Part shown: positions 17,885 through 27,833 of the stretch, piece after piece
Position numbering within the stretch: the stretch's first letter is position 1
Layout: every line of letters starts with the position of its first letter
NCBI RefSeq assembly: GCF_000828615.1
Contig: NZ_AP012273.1
Coordinates: 124,001-188,000, forward strand
Reading direction: 5' to 3'
Length of the DNA stretch: 64,000 bases
Source of the DNA: Thiolapillus brandeum
GTDB taxonomy: Bacteria > Pseudomonadota > Gammaproteobacteria > Chromatiales > Chromatiaceae
Made by a program: the position numbers and the translations under genes
Notes under the pieces: generated by a model
The model's database searches: none
What the model saw: only the letters and a program-made list of their open reading frames with translations
Told to the model about the DNA's origin: nothing

Positions 17885-18817
17885 CTAAAACTCATAATCA
17901 AAGGTCTGATGGAATCTTGCCTTAAATTCATCCAAAGTGAAATGATGATTCTGGGTTCCCGCGTGTTCGATCTTTATCGCGCCCATGAGAGATGCGATGC
18001 GCCCCGTGGTTTCCCAGTCCATCTCGTGCTGCAGGCCGTAGAGCAGGCCGGCCCGGTAGGCGTCGCCGCAGCCCGTGGGATCTTCCAGACTGGCGGCTTT
18101 TGCGCTGGGGATTTCCAGGATTCCATTCCCGGTGTAGATGCTGGAGCCTTCCCCGCCCCGAGTGACGATGATGGCGTCCACCATTTCGGACAGTTCACGG
18201 ATGGACTTGCCCGTGCGCTCGGCCATCAATCTGGCCTCGTAGTCGTTGAAGGCCAGCCAGGTGGCCTGTTCGGCAAAGCGCATCAGGTCGTCGCCATCGA
18301 ACATGGGCATGCCCTGGCCAGGGTCGAAGATGAAAGGGATGTCCCCTTCGGCAAACTGGGTGGCATGGTCGATCATGCCCTGGCGGCCGTCCGGGGATAC
18401 CAGTCCCAGGGTGACGCCCCGGGTATCACTGACCCTGTTCAGGTGGGAATGATTCATGGCGCCGGGGTGGAAGGCGGTGATCTGGTTGTCGTCCTGATCC
18501 GTGGTGATGTAGGCCTGGGCGGTATATTCCCCGTCGATGATCTTCAGGTGGTTCCGGCTCACCCCCTGGGCATCCATCCACTCGGCGTAGGGCTGGAAAT
18601 CGGTGCCCACGGTGCCCATGGGGGCGCCGGCGCCGCCCAGGAGTTTCAGGTTGTAGGCGATGTTCCCCGCGCAGCCGCCGAACTCCCGGCGCATATCCGG
18701 CACCAGGAAGGAAACGTTCAGGATATGTACCTGCTCGGGCAGGATGTGGTTTTTGAAACGGTCATGGAAAACCATGATGGTATCGTAGGCAAAAGAGCCG
18801 CAAATCAGTGCAGACAT
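17885..18817 (-). CDS. PfkB-family carbohydrate or nucleoside kinase
   Basis: A 310-residue ribokinase-fold kinase. It begins with GSFAYDTIM and carries the substrate-lid glycine motif FGGCAGNIAYNLKLLGG. Near the C-terminus DPTGCGDAYRAGLLYGL is the anion-hole/catalytic motif, with Asp as general base and Cys replacing the more usual Ala in GAGD. The N-terminal pattern resembles adenosine kinase-like PfkB proteins. It lies between dgkA and moaB on the same strand. The phosphate acceptor cannot be settled. Confidence 0.85.
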   Translation of the reverse strand: MSALICGSFAYDTIMVFHDRFKNHILPEQVHILNVSFLVPDMRREFGGCAGNIAYNLKLLGGAGAPMGTVGTDFQPYAEWMDAQGVSRNHLKIIDGEYTAQAYITTDQDDNQITAFHPGAMNHSHLNRVSDTRGVTLGLVSPDGRQGMIDHATQFAEGDIPFIFDPGQGMPMFDGDDLMRFAEQATWLAFNDYEARLMAERTGKSIRELSEMVDAIIVTRGGEGSSIYTGNGILEIPSAKAASLEDPTGCGDAYRAGLLYGLQHEMDWETTGRIASLMGAIKIEHAGTQNHHFTLDEFKARFHQTFDYEF

Positions 18818-18830
18818 GTTTTTTCCAAAA

Positions 18831-19211
18831 TCAAGAAATAAAATGGGGCAGCAGTATCAGCCCCCAGACACAAAGAAACAGACAGATCGCCAGAAACACT
18901 GCGGCGGAACCGATGTCCTTGGCCTGGCCGGACAGGGGGTGCTGCTCGGAGCCGATACGATCCACGACGGCTTCGATGGCGGAGTTGAGCATTTCCATGA
19001 GAGGTACCAGCAGCCAGCTGCCCAGGAGCAGGGCGCGCTCCACCCCGGTCTGACCCAGCCATAGGGCCAGGGGGATGATGAGCAGGGAAGCGGCCGCCTC
19101 CTGGCGAAATGCCGCTTCGCTGCGGAAACAGGAGGAAAAGCCTTTCATGGAGTAGCCAAAGGCCTTGATCAGCCGGGTGAAGCCTGTGTTGCCGGGTTTA
19201 CCTGCGCTCAC
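18831..19211 (-). CDS. dgkA: Diacylglycerol kinase
   Basis: Small integral-membrane kinase (126 residues) that phosphorylates diacylglycerol, recycling the lipid left by periplasmic glucan or LPS modification. It has three hydrophobic segments and the signature EMLNSAIEAVVDRIG followed by GQAKDIGSAAVFLAI, with the catalytic Glu and Asp of the DagK family. It starts immediately after the gcvPB stop, so it appears to be the fifth gene behind the glycine riboswitch, an unusual partner for glycine cleavage. Confidence 0.95.
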   Translation of the reverse strand: MSAGKPGNTGFTRLIKAFGYSMKGFSSCFRSEAAFRQEAAASLLIIPLALWLGQTGVERALLLGSWLLVPLMEMLNSAIEAVVDRIGSEQHPLSGQAKDIGSAAVFLAICLFLCVWGLILLPHFIS

Positions 19212-20669
19212 TCAGCTGGCCTCATCCGGTTGCCAGCGCAGATCCAGCTCCCGGGCGGCTTTTACGTCGTCCAGGCGCCGCACGGGCAGATTGTAGGGAG
19301 CGCCTTTTACCTGTTCTGCATCCGTTTCGGCTTCTTTGCGGATCTTCACCATGGCTTCGATGAAGGCGTCCAGGCTCTCCCTGGCTTCTGTTTCCGTGGG
19401 CTCGATGAGAAAGCACTCGGGTACCAGCAAGGGGAAATAGGTGGTGGGCGCATGCATGCCGTAGTCCAGAAGGCGCTTGGCAAAGTCCATGGCGTTCACC
19501 CCCAGTTCCTTTGCTTCTTTCTTCAGGGTGATGATGAACTCGTGGGTGGCGCGGCGCTCGGGGTAGGCGGCGTCGAAACCCGCTTCCCTGAGTTTCTTCA
19601 GCATATAATTGGCGTTCAGCGTCGAGTAGTCGGCTACCCGGCGCATGCCTTCATCACCGAGCATTTTTGCATAGATATAGGCGCGCAGCAGAATCCCGGC
19701 ATTGCCTGCGAAGGCGCACAGGCGGCCTATGCTCTGGGGCCGGTCCTGTTCCTCCAGCCATTGGTAGCCGTCACCGTCCGTGGTCACCAGGGGGACGGGC
19801 AGGAAGGGCTGCAGGCGCTGGCTTACTCCCACCGGGCCGGCGCCGGGACCGCCGCCGCCATGGGGTGTGGAGAAGGTCTTGTGCAGGTTCATGTGGATCA
19901 CATCGAAACCCATGTCTCCGGGGCGCACCCGGCCCAGGATGGCGTTGAGATTGGCGCCATCGTAGTAGAGCAGGCCACCAGCCTCGTGAACCCATTGGGC
20001 GATTTCCTCGATGCGCCGCTCGAACACGCCCAGGGTGGAGGGGTTGGTGAGCATGATGCCGGCAGTCTGGGGCCCCAGGGCCGCCTTCAGGGCGTCCATG
20101 TCCACGTCACCATCGTCCCGGGTGGGAATCTCCCTGGCCTGGTAGCCACACATAACTGCGGAGGCCGGGTTGGTGCCGTGGGCGGCATCGGGCACCAGGA
20201 TCTCGCTTCTTTCCGTGTCGCCTCGGGCATCGTGATAGGCGCGGATCATGGCGATCCCGGCAAATTCTCCCTGGGCTCCCGCCATGGGGGCGAGGGATAC
20301 GGCGGACATGCCGGTGACTTCCTTGAGGATTTCCTGGAGCTCGTACATGGCGCTCATGAAGCCCTGGCTGTGGGTGTCCGGCGCCAGGGGATGGCGATTC
20401 ACCAGTCCCGGCAGCATGGCCAGGCTGTTGCAGGCCCGGGGATTGTATTTCATGGTGCAGGAGCCCAGGGGATAGAACTGGGTGTCGATGGAGAAGTTCT
20501 TCTGTGACAGGCGGGTGTAGTGGCGTACGGCCTGCATTTCGGAGACTTCGGGCAGGCGGGGTTGGTGCTTGCGCAGGAACTGCCGGGGGATGCCGGACAG
20601 GCTGCCTGCTGATGCCGGAGCCTGGGCCTGAGCCCGGCGGCCGGATTTTGAATGTTCGAATATGAGCAT
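19212..20669 (-). CDS. gcvPB: Glycine dehydrogenase (decarboxylating) subunit 2
   Basis: C-terminal half of the P-protein of the glycine cleavage system as a separate 485-residue polypeptide. It carries the PLP lysine in [16 protein letters not shown], and the segments [23 protein letters not shown] and [18 protein letters not shown] are characteristic. With GcvPA it decarboxylates glycine and passes the aminomethyl group to lipoyl-GcvH. It lies 19 nt downstream of gcvPA. A split P-protein is common in thermophiles and Gram-positives and is found in some gammaproteobacteria. Confidence 0.96.
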   Translation of the reverse strand: MLIFEHSKSGRRAQAQAPASAGSLSGIPRQFLRKHQPRLPEVSEMQAVRHYTRLSQKNFSIDTQFYPLGSCTMKYNPRACNSLAMLPGLVNRHPLAPDTHSQGFMSAMYELQEILKEVTGMSAVSLAPMAGAQGEFAGIAMIRAYHDARGDTERSEILVPDAAHGTNPASAVMCGYQAREIPTRDDGDVDMDALKAALGPQTAGIMLTNPSTLGVFERRIEEIAQWVHEAGGLLYYDGANLNAILGRVRPGDMGFDVIHMNLHKTFSTPHGGGGPGAGPVGVSQRLQPFLPVPLVTTDGDGYQWLEEQDRPQSIGRLCAFAGNAGILLRAYIYAKMLGDEGMRRVADYSTLNANYMLKKLREAGFDAAYPERRATHEFIITLKKEAKELGVNAMDFAKRLLDYGMHAPTTYFPLLVPECFLIEPTETEARESLDAFIEAMVKIRKEAETDAEQVKGAPYNLPVRRLDDVKAARELDLRWQPDEAS

Positions 20670-20688
20670 CTTTGTGGCGTATCCTGAA

Positions 20689-22092
20689 TTAGTCGAATTT
20701 GGCCATGGTGGCGCAGGCGCCCTGTTTTCTCGAAGCCAGAACCTGTTGCATCTTCAGTCGATACTTTTCCATGTCGCCCTCACTGCGGTTTTCCGTGGCG
20801 CAGACCAGCAGGGCATTGTCTCCCAGCTCCGGGTAGTGCCGGGCCAGGTCATAGCCTCCCAGTACGTTGTGCGCCGCCAGAGTACGCAGTGCCCGGCGCG
20901 CCTCCAGGGGCAGGCGCAGTACGGTTTCATGGAACACCGGGCCACTGAAGGCCGGTTCGATCTCTCCCAGACTGGTGAGCTTCTCTACCAGCAGGTTCAG
21001 GTTGGCATGACTTTTGGTTCCGGCCCGGGCCAGACCTTCGGCGCCCAACAGGCTCATGTGGATGGTAGCGGCGGTGACCATCAGACCCTGGTTGGTGCAA
21101 ATGTTGGAAGTGGCCTTGGAACGGCGGATATGTTGTTCCCGGGCCTGCAGGGTGAGGGTGAAGCCTACCCGGCCTTCCAGATCCACGGTGCGGCCGATGA
21201 TGCGCCCCGGCATCTGGCGCACCAGTTTCCGGGTACAACACATGAAGCCGAAGTAGGGGCCGCCGGAGGACAGGGGTGCCCCCAGGGGCTGGCCGTCGCC
21301 GCAGGCGATGTCCACACCTTTCACGCCCCATTCTCCAGGAGGCTGGAGGACGGCCATGGCCAGGGGATTGACCAGGCCGATGGCCAGCATGCCATTGGCC
21401 CGGGCGAAGTCGGTCATTTCATCCACGGGTTCCAGCACCCCGAAGAAATTGGGCTGGGGGATGACCAGGGCGGCGAAGTCCTCGCCCTGATGACGTGCCA
21501 GATCGTCCAGGTCGGTCTGGCCGGTGGTGGCCTCATAAGCCACTTCCAGCAGTTCGATGCCCTGGTTCTTTACCAGAGTATGCACTGTGGCGCGGTAATG
21601 GGGATGCAGGCTCCGGGGCATGAGTATGCGCCGGGACTTGCTCTTGCGGTTGGCGCGCACGGCCATGAGCACGGCTTCGGCCAGGGCGGAAGCGCCGTCA
21701 TACAGGGAGGCATTGGATACCTCCATGGCCATGAGTTCGGTCATCATGCTCTGGTATTCATAGAGCAACTGCAGGGTGCCCTGGCTGGCCTCGGCCTGAT
21801 AGGGAGTGTAGGCGGTGTAGAACTCGCCCCGGGTGGCCAGTTGCCAGACAGCAGAGGGAATATGGTGATCATAGGCGCCAGCACCGATGAAACACAGGGG
21901 TTGTCCGTCTGATCGGGCCTTCTCCTGCATGAGCTGGCTGATTTCCTGTTCCCAGAGTCCGGGACCCAGGGCGCTCAGGTCGCCGCAGCGCAGGTTGTCC
22001 GGAATTTCATCGAACAGATCGTCGATGCCGCTCACGCCTATGGCGTCCAGCATCTCCCGGGTTTCATCTTCGGTGTGGGGTATGAATGGCAT
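20689..22092 (-). CDS. gcvPA: Glycine dehydrogenase (decarboxylating) subunit 1
   Basis: N-terminal half of the split P-protein (467 residues). It begins [20 protein letters not shown] and has [38 protein letters not shown] and [14 protein letters not shown], all typical of GcvPA. It lacks the PLP lysine, which is in GcvPB, so the two must form a heteromer. It lies between gcvH and gcvPB in the riboswitch-controlled operon. Confidence 0.96.
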   Translation of the reverse strand: MPFIPHTEDETREMLDAIGVSGIDDLFDEIPDNLRCGDLSALGPGLWEQEISQLMQEKARSDGQPLCFIGAGAYDHHIPSAVWQLATRGEFYTAYTPYQAEASQGTLQLLYEYQSMMTELMAMEVSNASLYDGASALAEAVLMAVRANRKSKSRRILMPRSLHPHYRATVHTLVKNQGIELLEVAYEATTGQTDLDDLARHQGEDFAALVIPQPNFFGVLEPVDEMTDFARANGMLAIGLVNPLAMAVLQPPGEWGVKGVDIACGDGQPLGAPLSSGGPYFGFMCCTRKLVRQMPGRIIGRTVDLEGRVGFTLTLQAREQHIRRSKATSNICTNQGLMVTAATIHMSLLGAEGLARAGTKSHANLNLLVEKLTSLGEIEPAFSGPVFHETVLRLPLEARRALRTLAAHNVLGGYDLARHYPELGDNALLVCATENRSEGDMEKYRLKMQQVLASRKQGACATMAKFD

Positions 22093-22134
22093 CTTCCAAA
22101 CTCATAGTGGCGGGGCCTGGGCCCGGCGCCGGGG

Positions 22135-22527
22135 TCAGTGATCTTCCGCCTCGACAGCGGCGGCATAGGCCTGTGCGTCCAGCATGCTGTCCAACTGGCT
22201 GGCATCACTCAGCTTGATCCTGAAGATCCAGGCACCGTAAGGATCTTCGTTGATGGCTTCGGGAGTGTCCGCCAGGTCTTCATTGACGGCCACCACTTCT
22301 CCGTCAACGGGGCTGTACACGTCGGAAGCGGCCTTGACGGATTCCACCACGGCGCATTCGCTCCCGGCGGACAGGTTGGCGCCTGCTTCGGGCAGTTCCA
22401 CGAAGACCAGGTCGCCGAGAAGTTCCTGGGCATGGTCGGTAATGCCGACACTGACGGTGCCGTCACCTTCGTCTTTCACCCATTCGTGGGATTTGCTGTA
22501 CTTCAAGTTGTCGGGGATAGTGCTCAT
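22135..22527 (-). CDS. gcvH: Glycine cleavage system H protein
   Basis: Lipoyl carrier protein (130 residues) shuttling the aminomethyl group between the P and T proteins. The lipoylation lysine is Lys65 in [13 protein letters not shown], and the start [17 protein letters not shown] matches the family. An upstream in-frame ATG at 22572 would run back into gcvT and adds nothing, so 22527 is chosen. It lies 16 nt downstream of gcvT. Confidence 0.97.
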   Translation of the reverse strand: MSTIPDNLKYSKSHEWVKDEGDGTVSVGITDHAQELLGDLVFVELPEAGANLSAGSECAVVESVKAASDVYSPVDGEVVAVNEDLADTPEAINEDPYGAWIFRIKLSDASQLDSMLDAQAYAAAVEAEDH

Positions 22528-22543
22528 GATTGAATCCTCTGCA

Positions 22544-23638
22544 TCAGATGAGGGGTTTGCCGTTGCGTACAAAAGGTGGTTTGACCCGTTTTACCGGCAG
22601 CCTGCGGCCGCGGATATCCACTTGCAGTTCATCGCCTGCGTCCGCGGCAATACGCGCCAGACCGATGGATTTTTCCAGGGTGGGGGAATAGCCGCCGGAA
22701 GTGATTTCACCGACTTCGCGTTCGCCTGCGTAGAGTTTCTGGTGGTTGCGCAGTACGCCTTTACCTTCCAGCACCAGGCCGGTGAAGTGTGGGGTGTCCC
22801 CCATGTTTTTCTGCACCACCAGGGCGCTGCGGCCAATGAAGTCCCGCAAATCGGCGAAGGACACCGTCCAGGCCAGGCCGGATTCCAGGGGGGTGTGGTC
22901 TTCATCCATGTCCTGGCCGTAGAGGTTCATGCCGGCTTCCAGGCGCAGGGTGTCTCTCGCGCCCAGGCCGCAGGGCCGGACTCCGGCATCAGCCAGGGCT
23001 TTCCACAGATCCACCACCTGCTCCTGGGGAAGCATGATTTCGAAGCCGTCTTCCCCGGTGTAACCCGTGCGCCCCACGAACCATTCTCCATTGGTACAGG
23101 CGCTGAAGGGTTCGAGCTGAGCCGCCTGTTCCTGCAGATCATTGGGAAGCAGGGGCAGGGCCTTGTCCCTGGCTCCGGGGCCTTGTACGGCAATCATGCC
23201 CAGGTCGCGGCGGGGCTGGATCTTCACTTCGTAGTCCCCGGACTGTTCCTGCATCCAGGCAATGTCCTTGTCCGTGGTAGCGGCATTCACCACCATGCGG
23301 TACCAATCGTCGTTCACGTAGTAGACGATGAGATCGTCGATAACGCAACCGTTCTTGTAGAGCATGCAGGAATACAGGGCCTTGCCCGGGGTCTTGAGCT
23401 TGCCGACATCGTTGGCCAGCAGCCAGGAGAGGAATTTCTTTGCGTCCGGCCCGTGCAGATCCACTACGGTCATATGGCAGACATCGAACATGCCGGCATT
23501 GCGGCGCACGGCATGATGTTCTTCGATCTGGGAACCATAATGCACGGGCATGTCCCAGCCGCCGAAGGGAACCATGCGGGCGCCCATGTCCCGGTGGGTC
23601 TGGTTGAGGATGGTCTTCTTGTCCACGGGGTTCTCCAT
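22544..23638 (-). CDS. gcvT: Aminomethyltransferase (glycine cleavage T protein)
   Basis: Folate-dependent T-protein (364 residues) that releases ammonia and makes 5,10-methylene-tetrahydrofolate from the H-protein intermediate. Landmarks are [53 protein letters not shown] and the C-terminal [21 protein letters not shown]. It is the first gene after the tandem glycine riboswitch and opens the gcvT-H-PA-PB-dgkA group. Confidence 0.97.
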   Translation of the reverse strand: MENPVDKKTILNQTHRDMGARMVPFGGWDMPVHYGSQIEEHHAVRRNAGMFDVCHMTVVDLHGPDAKKFLSWLLANDVGKLKTPGKALYSCMLYKNGCVIDDLIVYYVNDDWYRMVVNAATTDKDIAWMQEQSGDYEVKIQPRRDLGMIAVQGPGARDKALPLLPNDLQEQAAQLEPFSACTNGEWFVGRTGYTGEDGFEIMLPQEQVVDLWKALADAGVRPCGLGARDTLRLEAGMNLYGQDMDEDHTPLESGLAWTVSFADLRDFIGRSALVVQKNMGDTPHFTGLVLEGKGVLRNHQKLYAGEREVGEITSGGYSPTLEKSIGLARIAADAGDELQVDIRGRRLPVKRVKPPFVRNGKPLI

Positions 23639-23654
23639 CGAATGAATCAGGATT

Positions 23655-23855
23655 CCCGCCCCTCTGTCCTGGTACCTGAGAGTTTGGGCGCAATCCGCGC
23701 CTGCCCCGTCGGTGGGCGGTAAATCCGCCGCTCTCCAGAGTCAACCCGTCGCACGGTTGGCGACATGCCCCGCAGTCCTTTTGCCTGAGCGATTCCGGGC
23801 GGAATTGCGCCTTCGGCGTCGTGTCCGGGATGTCGGCACGATCTCTCCCGCGGCA
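23655..23855 (-). promoter_or_regulatory. Tandem glycine riboswitch upstream of gcvT
   Basis: Read on the - strand, two glycine-aptamer copies lie in series. Aptamer 1 spans about 23855-23766: it opens GGGAGAGATC, has the CCGAAGG core segment, and closes with CTCAGGCAAAAGGACTG. Aptamer 2 spans about 23742-23655: it opens TCTGGAGAGC, has CACCGACGGGGCAGGC, and closes with AACTCTCAGGTACCAGGACAGA. The short linker and order match the classic cooperative tandem architecture. It ends about 17 nt before the gcvT ATG, so control of translation start or of early termination is possible. Boundaries are by eye. Confidence 0.95.
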
Positions 23856-23859
23856 GCTG

Positions 23860-24270
23860 GGGTTGGAATGGGCCAATACTACAGATTCGGCCCTGAGTTG
23901 CCAAGTTGGCACGGTACCGCAAGTACTCAGGCGGACAAGGGAAGCGCCCCTTTTTCCTGTGGATCGACGGGTTTTGGGTGCGTTCATGAGCAAGAATCTC
24001 TCATCGATGTCACTCCGGTTTTTGTCACTGCCCGCCAATCGCGGTATGCTGTCTATCACATGGCATTCACAATGCAAAGAGTATTTCAGGATTGTATGGG
24101 GTTTCGGGTCTTCAAGTTTGCCATGATGATTGAAAGCCCCTCCATCAGGATATTGTTCGGAAAACGCTGTTTTTCAACAGCCTGCCATGGGACGTTCCTA
24201 CTAGAGATACGGATATCCTTGTCGAGGGAGAACATAGCCCATTACCCACAATAGCAATGATACCCTGGCT
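23860..24270. other. Intergenic region between riboswitch and diguanylate cyclase
   Basis: These 410 bases separate the divergent gcv operon and the GGDEF gene, so they should hold both promoters. I see no convincing sigma70 pair. One stretch, about 24170-24186 (TTTTTCAACAGCCTG), resembles an end of the inverted-repeat element at 31848-31950, so it may be a decayed or solo copy of that repeat. No gene was recognised. Confidence 0.4.
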
Positions 24271-25359
24271 GTGGATCATCTGGTTCAGGCCGAGAAGCTG
24301 AAGCTGCTCTACCATCAGTCTTTTCCGGCCATCTTTGCCAGCCTGTTTACCGGCATCCTTGTATGTGTGCTTCTGTGGCCTGTTCAGCAGCATAGCCTGT
24401 TGCTGGGTTGGTATGGTGTTCTGCTGCTGTCTGCTTTGGCCCGGGGGCTGTTGTTCATTCGGTACTGGTATGTCAGGCCGGACGACGCGTCTGTATTGTC
24501 CTGGGAAAAGCCCTATTTCATCACCCTGTTGGCATCCTCGCTGATCTGGGGCATCGGGGCGGTAGTCATCATACCCGCGGAATCCCTGCTGCATCAGGTG
24601 GTGGTGTTTCTGTTCCTGGTGGGGATGGCCGGTGGCGCCCTTGGGGTGTATTCAGCGCATCGGGCCATGACCCTGGCCACCATTGGTTGTGTGTTGTTGC
24701 CCATGAGTTTCTGGTTCCTCATGCAATGGCAGTTGATCCCCCTGTTGCTGGTATTGGGCACCTTGCTTTTCCTGGTAACGGTGTTCAAGGCGGGGGCGGT
24801 GTTGTCCGTGGCCATGGATCGCAGTTTTCGCCTGGGACATGAGTTGGAGGCGGCGCGAGCTGCGGCTGAGTACCGGGCTCACCGGGACGCTCTGACCGGA
24901 CTGTACAACCGGCGCGCATTCTATGAATTGGGCGAAGGCATGATGTCCAATGCTGGCGAGGGCCTGATGGCCATGATCGTGGCGGATCTGGATCATTTCA
25001 AACGCATCAATGACAGCTGGGGGCATCCCGCTGGTGACAAAGTGCTCCAGGAAGTTGGAGAGATCTATCTTGGCTGCCTGCGCAATGACGATCTTTGCGC
25101 ACGGCTGGGTGGCGAGGAGTTTGGCGTGTTACTGAGAGTGGACAGTCTGGAACAGGCTTGCGCCATTGCCGAGGATCTGAGGCTTTGCCTGGAGAATCAG
25201 GGCATCGACTGTGATGGTGAGAAGCTCTTCGTTACTGCAAGCTTTGGTGTGGCGGCAGGGCATGAAAAATTGGAAGCGTTGTTTCGTGATGCGGATTCCG
25301 CCCTGTACCGGGCCAAGATGGATGGGCGAAACCGCGTGGAGTGTGCCCATCTCCATTGA
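24271..25359 (+). CDS. Membrane-bound diguanylate cyclase (GGDEF)
   Basis: A 362-residue protein with six hydrophobic segments in about residues 15-185 and a C-terminal GGDEF domain from about 200. The domain begins HRDALTGLYNRRAF and has ADLDHFKRINDSWGHPAGD and the active-site loop RLGGEEFGVLLR, a GGEEF version expected to make cyclic di-GMP. No RxxD product-inhibition site is placed five residues before GGEEF. The start is uncertain: GTG 24271 has no clear ribosome binding site and the frame is open back to TAG at 24235. Confidence 0.85.
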   Translation: MDHLVQAEKLKLLYHQSFPAIFASLFTGILVCVLLWPVQQHSLLLGWYGVLLLSALARGLLFIRYWYVRPDDASVLSWEKPYFITLLASSLIWGIGAVVIIPAESLLHQVVVFLFLVGMAGGALGVYSAHRAMTLATIGCVLLPMSFWFLMQWQLIPLLLVLGTLLFLVTVFKAGAVLSVAMDRSFRLGHELEAARAAAEYRAHRDALTGLYNRRAFYELGEGMMSNAGEGLMAMIVADLDHFKRINDSWGHPAGDKVLQEVGEIYLGCLRNDDLCARLGGEEFGVLLRVDSLEQACAIAEDLRLCLENQGIDCDGEKLFVTASFGVAAGHEKLEALFRDADSALYRAKMDGRNRVECAHLH

Positions 25360-25422
25360 TCGGGCGCTTCTCCCGTCCCCTATCACCCGCAGGTTACATC
25401 TGTGCCGGGATGATGATGGGGT

Positions 25423-26628
25423 TCACTGGGTCAGGGAGGGATGGTCTCCCGAGGTGCCCAGGGCATTGCGGATCAGCAGTTTGCGCACGGGTGTCAGGCG
25501 GTTGGCCATATTCATTCCAAGGTTGCGGGCAACTTTCAGGGGCGGCAGATCGTTGCTGAACACCCGTTTGAACATATCCATGGCGCCTTGCATGGCGATA
25601 TTCTCTCCCTTGCGGGCGCGTTCGTAACGGCGCAGGACGGGGTGTGATCCCAGGGGTTGGTGGTGTTCCCGGGCGTGTTGCAGCACGTCCACCAGTTCCG
25701 CCATGTCCAGCAGGCCGAGGTTCACGCCCTGGCCTGCCAGGGGATGGATCACATGGGCGGCATCGCCCACCAGGGCCAGACCGGGTTTGATGTATTGCCT
25801 GGCATGTAGCAGGCGCAGAGGAAAGGCGCCGCGTTCGCCCAGAAGTTCCAGCCTGCCCAGGCGCTGTTCGCTGGTCCGGGCCAGCGCGGCATTGAATTCC
25901 TCTTCCTCCTGGCCCATGAGTACTCCGGCCTGTTCCGGGCTGGTGGACCAGACGATGGAGAACAGGTCTTCCTCCATGGGCAACAGGGCCAGGGGGCCAC
26001 TGGGCATGAAGCGCTGCCAGCAGCTGGCCTGGTTGCCCAGTTCGGCACGTACTGTGCAGACTACGGCGGTCTGGTCATAACCCCAGCCCCCGGTAGAGAT
26101 ACCCGCCATATCGCGCAGGGCGGAACGGGCGCCGTCCGCGGCCACCACCAGGGCGGCGCTGAGGCGCTGGCCGTCATTGAGGGTGACTTCCGGACCATGT
26201 TCATCCAGCTTCAGGCCGCTGATGCTGGCCGGGCAGAAGATTTGTACCTTGTCCAGCTTCTCCAGTCGTTGCCAGAGGGCCAGTTGAATAATGCGGTTTT
26301 CGATGATGTGGCCCAGGTCGGGCTCACCGATGTCTGCGGCATGAAAACGGATCTCCGCGCCGCCGGATTCCCAGACCACCATTTGTTCGTAAGGGGTTGC
26401 GCCCAAGGCCTGCATGTCCTGCCAGACTTCCAGGTTGCTGAAGATGTTCTGGGAGGCGCGGCTGATGGCGGAGACGCGGATGTCGTGGCTGTGTGCCGGC
26501 CAGTCCCGGGCGGGAGCCTGGCGTTCGATGAGGGCGACACGGAAATCCCGTTCGCCCAGGGCGCAGGCCAGGGCCGCGCCGACCATGCCGCCGCCGGCGA
26601 TGATGATGTCATGGGAGGCTTCGCTCAC
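25423..26628 (-). CDS. ubiI: Ubiquinone biosynthesis flavin hydroxylase UbiI-type
   Basis: FAD monooxygenase (401 residues) of the UbiH/UbiI family hydroxylating the ubiquinone ring. It has the FAD motif IIIAGGGMVGAALACAL, the DG motif VVAADGARSALRDMAG, and GDAAHVIHPLAGQGVNLGL. The start is GTG 26626-26628, overlapping the ubiH stop; upstream codons belong to ubiH in another frame. Order pepP-ubiH-ubiI equals that of Escherichia coli. A separate coq7 gene in this window makes UbiF unnecessary, so C5 hydroxylation is the favoured assignment. Confidence 0.85.
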   Translation of the reverse strand: MSEASHDIIIAGGGMVGAALACALGERDFRVALIERQAPARDWPAHSHDIRVSAISRASQNIFSNLEVWQDMQALGATPYEQMVVWESGGAEIRFHAADIGEPDLGHIIENRIIQLALWQRLEKLDKVQIFCPASISGLKLDEHGPEVTLNDGQRLSAALVVAADGARSALRDMAGISTGGWGYDQTAVVCTVRAELGNQASCWQRFMPSGPLALLPMEEDLFSIVWSTSPEQAGVLMGQEEEEFNAALARTSEQRLGRLELLGERGAFPLRLLHARQYIKPGLALVGDAAHVIHPLAGQGVNLGLLDMAELVDVLQHAREHHQPLGSHPVLRRYERARKGENIAMQGAMDMFKRVFSNDLPPLKVARNLGMNMANRLTPVRKLLIRNALGTSGDHPSLTQ

Positions 26629-27833
26629 AGGGGCAGTCCTCGTGACAGGCGCGGCAGGCGACCATGCAGGCCCATGGCCGCGCGGGCAATGGCGTGGCGG
26701 GCAGGAGGCAGGGCTTCCAGCCCCAGCACCCCCAGGTTGCGAGCCAGCTTCACTGGCAGGAAATCGTTGCTGAAACTGCGTACCAGCAGGTTGGTGGCTT
26801 CCACCACGCCCCGCTGATCCCGCTGACGCCATTGCTGATACCGGGTCAGGCTGTCCAGGTCGGCCGGGTCTTGTTCCTGGCGCCAGGCGTTCAGAACCAC
26901 CTCGGCCAGGGCCGCGACATCGCGCAGTCCCAGGTTAAAGCCCTGGCCGGCCACCGGGTGCAGGGTGTGGGCGGCATTGCCGATGACCACGGCGCGTTGT
27001 TGTACGGTGTCGGGTACCCATAGCTGAGACAGGGGATAGGACGCACGTTTCCCCACCTGTTGCAGGCGCCCCAGGCGCCAGCCGAAGTTTCTCTGCACGC
27101 GGTCGAGGAACTGCCGGTCATTCAGGGACAGGACTTCGCCCACCTCCTCATCCGCCACGGTCCATACCAGGGCGCAGCGGGATTCGGTCATGGGCAGCAG
27201 GGCCATGGGGCCGTTGGCGGTGAAGCGTTCCCAGGCCGCATTGCCGTGAGGCTGGCCGGGGGTGATGTTGGCGGTGATGGCGCTCTGGTGGTATTCCCGC
27301 CTGCGGGTTTCGAAACCCAGCTGCTGACGCACCAGAGAGTGGCCACCATCGGCCGCCACCAGCAGGCGTGCCTGAAGCTCTCCTTCTTCCAGTCCGATGC
27401 GGGCCCGGTCCGCTTCCACCCTTGCCCACTGCACCCGGGCCGGAGCGATGATGTCCAGGTCGTCCAGGCTTTCCAGCGCAGGCAACAGCCCGGCGCCCAG
27501 ATCCCGGGCGGTGATGACATAACCCAGGGCAGGGACTTTTTCCTCATCGGCATGCAGGTGGGTGAACCCGAATCCACCCTGTTCCGAGACGTGGATGTGC
27601 TCGATGGGCTGAGCCTGGCCATGCATGGCCGACCATACTCCCAGGGCGGAGAAGATCCGCCGGGAGCCATAAGACAGGGCGATACCCCGGTCGTCGTAGT
27701 TGGGTACGGCGTCCACTTCCAGAGGGGCGGCCTCCACCAGGCCCAGGCGCAGGCCGTGACCGGAAAGGGCGATGGCCAGGCTGGCGCCGGCCATGCCGCC
27801 GCCGATGATCAGAATGTCATATTGCCGGTTCAT
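26625..27833 (-). CDS. ubiH: 2-polyprenyl-6-methoxyphenol hydroxylase
   Basis: FAD monooxygenase (402 residues) of ubiquinone synthesis. It begins ILIIGGGMAGASLAIALSG and has LVAADGGHSLVRQQLG and IGNAAHTLHPVAGQGFNLGL; the usual GDAAH is GNAAH here, which is normal for UbiH. It overlaps pepP upstream by 4 nt and ubiI downstream by 4 nt. The assignment to ring C1 hydroxylation rests on conserved order next to pepP, since UbiH, UbiI and UbiF are close paralogs. Confidence 0.88.
   Translation of the reverse strand: MNRQYDILIIGGGMAGASLAIALSGHGLRLGLVEAAPLEVDAVPNYDDRGIALSYGSRRIFSALGVWSAMHGQAQPIEHIHVSEQGGFGFTHLHADEEKVPALGYVITARDLGAGLLPALESLDDLDIIAPARVQWARVEADRARIGLEEGELQARLLVAADGGHSLVRQQLGFETRRREYHQSAITANITPGQPHGNAAWERFTANGPMALLPMTESRCALVWTVADEEVGEVLSLNDRQFLDRVQRNFGWRLGRLQQVGKRASYPLSQLWVPDTVQQRAVVIGNAAHTLHPVAGQGFNLGLRDVAALAEVVLNAWRQEQDPADLDSLTRYQQWRQRDQRGVVEATNLLVRSFSNDFLPVKLARNLGVLGLEALPPARHAIARAAMGLHGRLPRLSRGLPL

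Noticed and set aside
17303-18841. A 512-codon open frame on the + strand over moaB and the PfkB kinase
   Set aside because: No ribosome binding site or recognisable domain; both genes on the - strand have clear family motifs.
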